A DNA stretch of 16,165 nucleotides from Deltaproteobacteria bacterium (GTDB lineage Bacteria > Desulfobacterota_C > Deferrisomatia > Deferrisomatales > JACRMM01). The stretch spans positions 1 through 16,165 of the forward strand of contig JACRCS010000649.1 in NCBI GenBank assembly GCA_016218905.1, given 5' to 3'. Position 1 is the stretch's first letter, and each line of letters opens with the position of its first letter. A program made the translations under genes and the position numbers. The notes beneath the pieces were generated by a model. The model worked only from the letters and a program-made list of their open reading frames with translations. It was not told where the DNA came from and ran no database searches. Shown piece after piece: positions 6,598-11,675 of the stretch.

Positions 6598-7890
6598 ATG
6601 TGGAGCCTTTCCGGGATCCGAGGCTGCCGGTTGATGCTCGCCGCGATGGCGTCCGGCGCCCTGCAGGTCGGGCTCGCCGTGCCCGCGGTGAGCGGACCCT
6701 ACCTCGACTCCGCCCACGGCGACGCCGCGATGGGGGTGAACCGCTCGACGCTCGACGCCCGGTACCAGAATTACGCTACCGGCAACTGTGCGCACTGTCA
6801 CGAGATGCACGCGAGCTTGGATGGGTCGGACCCGGCGCCCGCCGGCGGGCCCGCGCCGGATACTGTCTTCTTTCGCCACTTCAACACCGCGCGCACGCTG
6901 CACCCGTACGTGGAGACGGACGACTTCTGCTTCCACTGCCACAGCGAAACGCTGGGACAGCGCGTGATCAACCAGGCTTACAGCGCCACCTTCGGCGGGG
7001 GGGTGAGCGGGACCGGCCCCCAGTCGATCATGACAGCCTTCAATCAGGCGACCTACCACAACCTATACGACGTCTGGCGTTTCCTCCAGACGAACCAGGC
7101 GACCTACCCTTGGTTCAAGAACTCCAGCAACCCGTGCAGCGCCTGTCACAACCCGCATCTCGCGAAGCGCAGCATGGACGCCGCGAAGCCGGGCTACCCA
7201 TTGCGGAGCGTCCTGTCGAAGCCGGGGAGCCATACGAGTCTCTGGGGCGAGACCCAGGTGATGTCCTCTTACGCGTCGTATGAGGCACCCTACGCCTTCG
7301 GCACCGGAAGGGAACCGGGCGGCGTCGGCGATCCGGACGGCACGAAGACGCCGGATTACGTGGGCTTCTGCACTGTCTGCCACAACACGGCGAACACGAT
7401 CTGGAGCACGACCCTCAATCGCAACCTGAAGAAGGTCAACTGGGCCGCGACCGGCGAGCAGCGAGACAAGCACGGCTCCCTCGCCCGCGACGGCAGCAGC
7501 TACTTCCGGGAACCCTACAACACCGCTGCCGCCGTGAAGGTGAACTTCGTCCTTTCGTGCCTGGACTGTCACGAGGCGCACGGCGCGCCGAACATCATGC
7601 TCCTGCGCCGCCGGATGAACGCGGAGGACCTCGACGGCCCCGTCACCATGCCCGATCTGATGGGCTACGCCTGTAAACGCTGCCACAAGGATGACCTCGC
7701 GGCGGGTACGGGGGTGGCGAACCGCTGGGAGTACGTCCACCACGACGCGCCGGGTGCCCCCTATGCGAAGGGGACCTGCACTGGCTGCCATGCGACCTCC
7801 TCCGAGCCGATCGCCTGCGGCAACTGCCATGGCCACGGGATGGACGACACGTGGGCAGGGGTCAACAAGACGGGTCGGACGACGTTCTGA
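6598..7890 (+). CDS. Octaheme c-type cytochrome (GPYLDSAHG / GNCAHCHEMHAS type)
   Basis: This 430-residue protein starts at ATG 6598. Residues about 1-32 form a signal peptide (CRLMLAAMASGALQVGLAVPAVS). Eight CXXCH motifs lie at C64, C111, C180, C258, C321, C359, C394 and C407. The mature N-terminus GPYLDSAHG...GVNRS followed by GNCAHCHEMHAS is a pattern I recall from Geobacteraceae extracellular multiheme cytochromes; no gene symbol is justified. Hemes are widely spaced (47-78 residues) at the start and crowd together at the end (C394 and C407 only 13 apart). At least a dozen spare His residues (40, 71, 94, 102, 154, 187, 212, 292, 328, 381, 382, 412) allow bis-His ligation of all hemes. Aromatic and Asn/Ser-rich linkers fit an exposed, possibly filament-forming protein. 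The next gene starts on the base after its stop. Confidence 0.93.
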   Translation: MWSLSGIRGCRLMLAAMASGALQVGLAVPAVSGPYLDSAHGDAAMGVNRSTLDARYQNYATGNCAHCHEMHASLDGSDPAPAGGPAPDTVFFRHFNTARTLHPYVETDDFCFHCHSETLGQRVINQAYSATFGGGVSGTGPQSIMTAFNQATYHNLYDVWRFLQTNQATYPWFKNSSNPCSACHNPHLAKRSMDAAKPGYPLRSVLSKPGSHTSLWGETQVMSSYASYEAPYAFGTGREPGGVGDPDGTKTPDYVGFCTVCHNTANTIWSTTLNRNLKKVNWAATGEQRDKHGSLARDGSSYFREPYNTAAAVKVNFVLSCLDCHEAHGAPNIMLLRRRMNAEDLDGPVTMPDLMGYACKRCHKDDLAAGTGVANRWEYVHHDAPGAPYAKGTCTGCHATSSEPIACGNCHGHGMDDTWAGVNKTGRTTF

Positions 7891-9084
7891 ATGAAGGATC
7901 GATTCCGTTCGAGACGGGCGACAGGCGCTCTCCTGACGTTCATCGCAGCCGCTCTCTACCGCTTCCCGGCGCGCGCCGCCGATTTCCAGGGTTGCTACCG
8001 GTGTCACGAGGGGACGCTCACGGAGGAGACGACGCGACCCTACATCCACTCCCCGTTCGGGCAGGGGCGCTGTGCGGCGTGCCATACGGCACCCAGGCCG
8101 GCGGTGAACGCCAGGTCGGCGTCGCCGGCGGACAGGGGCCGGTCGCCGGCAGGGGACGAGCGGCGCCGGATCCAGTGGTTGGGGGAGAGCGTCGCGCCGG
8201 ACACGGTCCACTGGTTCGTGCTGCCGGGCGCCAGGGCGAGGGACACGGTCGTGGTGGAGACTCGCGGCTCCGGCGCCTTCTCCCGGTACGAAGTGCCGAT
8301 CCCTCGCCTCTCCGATCTCCCGGAGGCGCGCGACGCCGGAAGGCCGCCGGCGATCTCGGGAGTGCGGGTGCTCGAGGTGCAGCGCGGGCTCTTCCTCTCC
8401 GCCACGATCGCCTGGGAGACGGACGGCGTCACCGACGCCGCGGTGCGGTACGGGAAGAACGACCTCAAGCAGAGCTCGCCCAGGGGCGGCCGGCTGGGGC
8501 GGCGGCACCAGGTCGTGCTGTACGATCTCGAGCCGGACAAGACCTATCGCTTTTCAGTGGTCTCCGCCGACCTCTTCGGGAGGCAGCAGGCTTCCGAGCC
8601 GCTGACCTTCTCGACGTCCAGGCCTCTCGCGGCCGCCCAGCCGCCGGCGGCCGCCGGCCCGCTGGCCGCGGGGGAACGAGTGGCGCTGAGCAGCCGCTTC
8701 CAGCGGGTCGGTGCGGATTACCTGCTGGAGGTGACGGTGGAGAAGCCGGTCTCCGTCTCCGCGGGTCTCCGGGACTCGCCGCAGAAACAGAAGGCTGCCG
8801 GGGCGGCAGTGAGCGCGGACGTCACGCACCGGGACCTCACCAGCCGAGGCGTGGCTTCCATCGACGCCTGTAAGGCGTGCCACCAGGACGAGAACACGGC
8901 GACGCACCCCGTGAACGTGTACCCGAAGCCGGGGATGGTGATTCCGCCCGAGTACCCGACCCTGAGCGACGGCCGCATCACCTGCGCCTCCTGCCATGAC
9001 CGTCACGCTTCCAACAACCCGTACCTATTGATCAAGGCTCGGCAACGCGACCTCTGCATCGGCTGTCACCGAAACATGAAATAG
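7891..9084 (+). CDS. Pentaheme cytochrome c split by a fibronectin type III-like domain
   Basis: ATG 7891 abuts the previous TGA with no spacer and no clear Shine-Dalgarno, so it probably relies on termination-reinitiation. The 397-residue product has a signal peptide (1-29, GALLTFIAAALYRFPARA). Two hemes follow (CYRCH 35, CAACH 61), then about 265 residues without heme, then three hemes (CKACH 327, CASCH 365, CIGCH 389). In the insert, residues about 153-243 match the FN3 pattern (ATIAWETDGVTDAAVRYG, then HQVVLYDLEPDKTYRFSVVSAD), as in purple-acid-phosphatase-type or surface-protein FN3 domains; residues 66-150 and 245-310 are heme-free, partly low-complexity. FN3 modules usually bind proteins or carbohydrates, so the design suggests a cytochrome docking to the cell surface, a partner or a filament. 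The last heme module resembles the end of the partial cytochrome at 1-485. Confidence 0.9.
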   Translation: MKDRFRSRRATGALLTFIAAALYRFPARAADFQGCYRCHEGTLTEETTRPYIHSPFGQGRCAACHTAPRPAVNARSASPADRGRSPAGDERRRIQWLGESVAPDTVHWFVLPGARARDTVVVETRGSGAFSRYEVPIPRLSDLPEARDAGRPPAISGVRVLEVQRGLFLSATIAWETDGVTDAAVRYGKNDLKQSSPRGGRLGRRHQVVLYDLEPDKTYRFSVVSADLFGRQQASEPLTFSTSRPLAAAQPPAAAGPLAAGERVALSSRFQRVGADYLLEVTVEKPVSVSAGLRDSPQKQKAAGAAVSADVTHRDLTSRGVASIDACKACHQDENTATHPVNVYPKPGMVIPPEYPTLSDGRITCASCHDRHASNNPYLLIKARQRDLCIGCHRNMK

Positions 9085-9107
9085 GCAGACGGCCGAGGGA
9101 ACATCGA

Positions 9108-9644
9108 ATGAAGAATAACCGAAGGAAGCTGAATCTCTCCGTTAAGCGCCAGTTCCAACTGTGGCTGTTGACGCGCATCCTGGGGGTGGTGCTCCTCAGC
9201 GCGCTCGTGGCCGTGCTCATCCTCTACTTCTATTCCAGGCAGGAGATCTCCTCTTCCTTCTATTCGGCTCATATCAAGATTCGGCGGGTCAGCGACCTCC
9301 TGCTGCCGGTGATGGCGGCAGGCGCCCTGGTGAGCCTGTTGAGCGGGATGGCGCTCGCGCTCTTCCTGCCCCAGAAGATCGCCGGCCCCATCTTCCGCAT
9401 CGAACAGGGCCTGAAGTCGGTGCGGGAGGGCGATCTGACCCAACAGATCCGCCTGAGAAGGAACGACACCCTTATGGACCTCGCCGCCGTCCTGAACGAA
9501 ACCACCGGATGCCTTCGGACCCGGATCCACGAGGTCAAGGACCTACAGCGGGAGCTCGATCGGCTGGTCGCCTCCCTCGAGCACCAGGAAGCCGCCGCGA
9601 TTTCGGCGAGGCAGAACGCCGTCCTCGACGGCTTTCGGACCTGA
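9108..9644 (+). CDS. Two-TM HAMP-domain membrane protein without sensor or output domain
   Basis: ATG 9108 has GAGG at 9095-9098 (9-nt spacing) and lies 23 bp after the pentaheme cytochrome. The 178-residue protein has a basic N-terminus, TM1 at about 21-42 (LTRILGVVLLSALVAVLILYF), a short extracytoplasmic segment of about 20 residues, TM2 at about 64-87, a HAMP domain at about 88-140 (conserved Pro in AGPIFRIE, then the REGDLTQQIRLRRNDTLMDLAAVLNE second helix) and a short coiled coil at about 140-170. The usual partners are missing: there is no periplasmic ligand domain, methyl-accepting domain, kinase, cyclase or EAL/GGDEF. It could be a stand-alone HAMP adaptor that modulates another sensor, or a degenerate chemoreceptor. 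Location at the end of the cytochrome operon hints at redox or surface-attachment signalling, but that is inference. Confidence 0.85.
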   Translation: MKNNRRKLNLSVKRQFQLWLLTRILGVVLLSALVAVLILYFYSRQEISSSFYSAHIKIRRVSDLLLPVMAAGALVSLLSGMALALFLPQKIAGPIFRIEQGLKSVREGDLTQQIRLRRNDTLMDLAAVLNETTGCLRTRIHEVKDLQRELDRLVASLEHQEAAAISARQNAVLDGFRT

Positions 9645-9656
9645 CCGCCGGGGCCC

Positions 9657-11576
9657 ATGAAGAAGAGTCAGAGCCCCCCGAGGTCATCGCACGGACGGGA
9701 TGGACGCCCGGCACAGCCCGTGCGCGCCCGGAGCAGCCGGAGCGGTCCGCTTGCGATCGCGCTGCTCGTGCTCGTCGGGATCACGGTTTACGCCAACTCG
9801 TTTGGCGTTCCTTTCGTCCTCGACGACAAGACGACCATCATCCAGAACCCGATCGTCAAGAGCCTGGCGAATTTCTACGCGAATCGCAGCGGGTACGAGT
9901 ACCTGCCGAACCGCTGGGTCGCGGTCCTGAGCTTTGCTCTCAACTACCGTCTGGGCGGACTCGCCGTGATCGGATATCACGCGGTCAATCTCGCGATCCA
10001 CCTCGCGTCCGGCCTCCTCGTCTACGCCCTGCTGCGGCTCACCTTCCGGACGCCATACTTCCGCAGCTCCCGACCTGCCTCGGTCTCGCCCTCCTTCATT
10101 CCTTTGTTCGCTGCTCTTCTCTTCCTCGTCCATCCCATCCAGACGCAGGCGGTCACGTACGTCGTGCAGCGGATGACCTCGCTGGCGACCCTCTTTTACC
10201 TGCTCTCGATGGCTCTGTACGTTCGGGCGCGTCTTCAGATGGAGGAGCGCCCACCTTTCCCCGGCGCGTCTTTCCAGCGCGCCCCGTTCTTCTTCCCCTT
10301 GGCCCTGCTGGCGGGTTCCACCTTGTCGGCGGTTCTCGCGATGAAGACGAAGGAGATCTCGTTCACGCTGCCTCTGGCAGCGGTGCTCTACGAAGTGTCC
10401 TTCTTCAGCGGCCCGTGGAAGAAGCGTCTGCTCTGCCTCCTGCCCCTGCTCGCGACTCTGCCCGTCATTCCCGCGACGATGCTCGGGACGGGCGAGTCGG
10501 CTGGAACGCTGCTCTCGGACGTGAGCGAGGCGGCGAAGGTCCAGACGGCGATGCCGCGCTATGCATATCTGTTCACGCAGTTCCGCGTGATCGTCACATA
10601 CCTGCGCCTTCTCGTCCTGCCCGTGAACCAGAACCTGGATTACGACTACCCGGTCCACTTGACGTTCTTCACCCCGCCGGTGTTCCTGTCCTTCTTGCTC
10701 CTGGCGGGCCTGCTCGCCTTGGCCGTGTACCTTTTCTGGCGAAGCCGACCTCAACCTCCTCCTGCTCCTCCTGCTCTTCCTGCTCAACCTGCTCTTCCTG
10801 CTCTTCCTGCTCCTCCTGCTCTTTCCTGCTTTCGTCTGATCTCCTTCGGAATCGTCTGGTTCTTCTTGACGCTTTCGGTCGAGTCCAGCGTCATCCCCAT
10901 TGTCGACGTGATCTTCGAGCACCGGGCCTATCTCCCCAGCGTGGGAGCCATGACGGCCTTCGCGGCCGTTCTCTTCTGGGCGAGTCAGAGGTTTGCGGGT
11001 GTGCACGCCGGCAGGCTTGCGGTCTTCGTCGCCGGCTGCGTCACGCTCGCACTGGCCGTCGCGACCGTTCAGCGCAACCACGTCTGGAGGAACGACATCC
11101 GGCTGTGGGAGGATGTCGTCGCGAAGTCTCCGAACAAGGGCCGGGCCAACAACAACCTCGGCGTCGCGTTGGAGGACGCCGGCAGGAGGGCTGAAGCGAT
11201 CCGAGCCTTTTCGCGAGCCATCGCGGAGGACCCCGGCTATAGTCGTTCTTACTACAACCTGGCCGATCTTTACCTGGTCAGCGGAGACCCCGATGCGGCT
11301 CTGCCGCTGCTGGAGACCGCCATCCGTCTGAGCCCGAACCTGACGGAGGCGTACATAGACATGGGGGCGGCCCTCGTCCGAGGAAAGAGATTCGAACAGG
11401 CCGCGGCGTTCCTGGAGCAAAACCTCGAGCGGCTGAGGGGAAACCCGGAAGCCCACTTCTATCTGGGCGCGGCTCTCGCCTTTTCGGGCAACAAAGAAGC
11501 CGCCAGGCGGCAACTGGAGATCGTCTCTCGGCTCGATCCTGGCCTCGCGGGCTCCCTGGCAAGCCTCCTGCGCTGA
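9657..11576 (+). CDS. Polytopic membrane protein with C-terminal TPRs, TMTC-like putative GT-C glycosyltransferase
   Basis: ATG 9657 is 12 bp after the HAMP gene, with only a weak upstream G-rich site. The 639-residue product has a basic N-terminus and about ten hydrophobic segments (about 31-48, 105-125, 147-162, 172-190, 210-226, 236-250, 257-272, 340-361, 396-412, 430-442, 453-470), then TPRs at about 493-628 (RANNNLGVALEDAGRRAEAI; YYNLADLYLVSGDPDAALPLLETAI). Family marks include an early DD (56-57, VLDDKTTIIQNP) like the GT-C catalytic acid pair, HPIQTQAVTYVVQR (159-172), EHRAYLPS (421-428) and the LWEDVVAKSPNK entry to the TPRs. These match bacterial relatives of TMTC O-mannosyltransferases, so transfer of a lipid-linked sugar to exported proteins is the likely role. 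A Pro/Ala/Leu-rich stretch (365-389) in a loop is encoded by a 9-bp tandem repeat. The link to the cytochromes is positional only. Confidence 0.8.
   Translation: MKKSQSPPRSSHGRDGRPAQPVRARSSRSGPLAIALLVLVGITVYANSFGVPFVLDDKTTIIQNPIVKSLANFYANRSGYEYLPNRWVAVLSFALNYRLGGLAVIGYHAVNLAIHLASGLLVYALLRLTFRTPYFRSSRPASVSPSFIPLFAALLFLVHPIQTQAVTYVVQRMTSLATLFYLLSMALYVRARLQMEERPPFPGASFQRAPFFFPLALLAGSTLSAVLAMKTKEISFTLPLAAVLYEVSFFSGPWKKRLLCLLPLLATLPVIPATMLGTGESAGTLLSDVSEAAKVQTAMPRYAYLFTQFRVIVTYLRLLVLPVNQNLDYDYPVHLTFFTPPVFLSFLLLAGLLALAVYLFWRSRPQPPPAPPALPAQPALPALPAPPALSCFRLISFGIVWFFLTLSVESSVIPIVDVIFEHRAYLPSVGAMTAFAAVLFWASQRFAGVHAGRLAVFVAGCVTLALAVATVQRNHVWRNDIRLWEDVVAKSPNKGRANNNLGVALEDAGRRAEAIRAFSRAIAEDPGYSRSYYNLADLYLVSGDPDAALPLLETAIRLSPNLTEAYIDMGAALVRGKRFEQAAAFLEQNLERLRGNPEAHFYLGAALAFSGNKEAARRQLEIVSRLDPGLAGSLASLLR
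10749..10823 (+). repeat. In-frame 9-bp tandem repeat (CCTGCTCTT) inside the GT-C gene
   Basis: After a CCTCAACCT unit at 10749-10757, seven back-to-back 9-mers occupy 10761-10823: CCTGCTCCT, CCTGCTCTT, CCTGCTCAA, CCTGCTCTT twice, CCTGCTCCT and CCTGCTCTT. Each encodes Pro-Ala-Leu/Pro/Gln, so copy-number change would keep the frame. The strand is almost pure pyrimidine. The unit is the reverse complement of AAGAGCAGG found at 14656-14743. It maps to a hydrophilic loop between two membrane segments. Confidence 0.85.
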
Positions 11577-11600
11577 CGCGGAGGGGCGGCCCGGTACTCG

Positions 11601-11623
11601 CCGCTCAGGTGTTCTCGGAGCGG
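11601..11623. other. Short weak inverted repeat in the intergenic gap
   Basis: CCGCTC (11601-11606) and GAGCGG (11618-11623) form a 6-bp inverted repeat with an 11-nt loop in the roughly 100-bp gap after the GT-C/TPR gene, the largest gap in this half of the window. There is no T-run, so termination is doubtful. The gap may instead hold a promoter for the surface-lipoprotein gene, but I see no convincing -35/-10 pair. Confidence 0.2.
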
Positions 11624-11675
11624 TAGGATCTCGATCAGTTCACCCCTTCAGATGGGCACGGTTTCGAGCACGACG

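Noticed and set aside
9161..11194. 677-residue + strand open frame in another phase
   Set aside because: It overlaps both the HAMP and GT-C genes, which have clear domains. Its product is Arg/Pro/Ser-rich shadow coding, and the Cys/Ser run in it comes from the 9-bp repeat read out of frame.
9684..11513. 609-residue minus-strand open frame
   Set aside because: It is antisense to the TM/TPR gene, has extreme Arg/Glu/Gln low complexity (partly from the 9-bp repeat) and lacks the hydrophobic or motif structure of a real protein.
11601..11623. Intrinsic terminator after the GT-C/TPR gene
   Set aside because: The stem is only 6 bp with an 11-nt loop and no following T-run. It is kept only as a weak inverted repeat.
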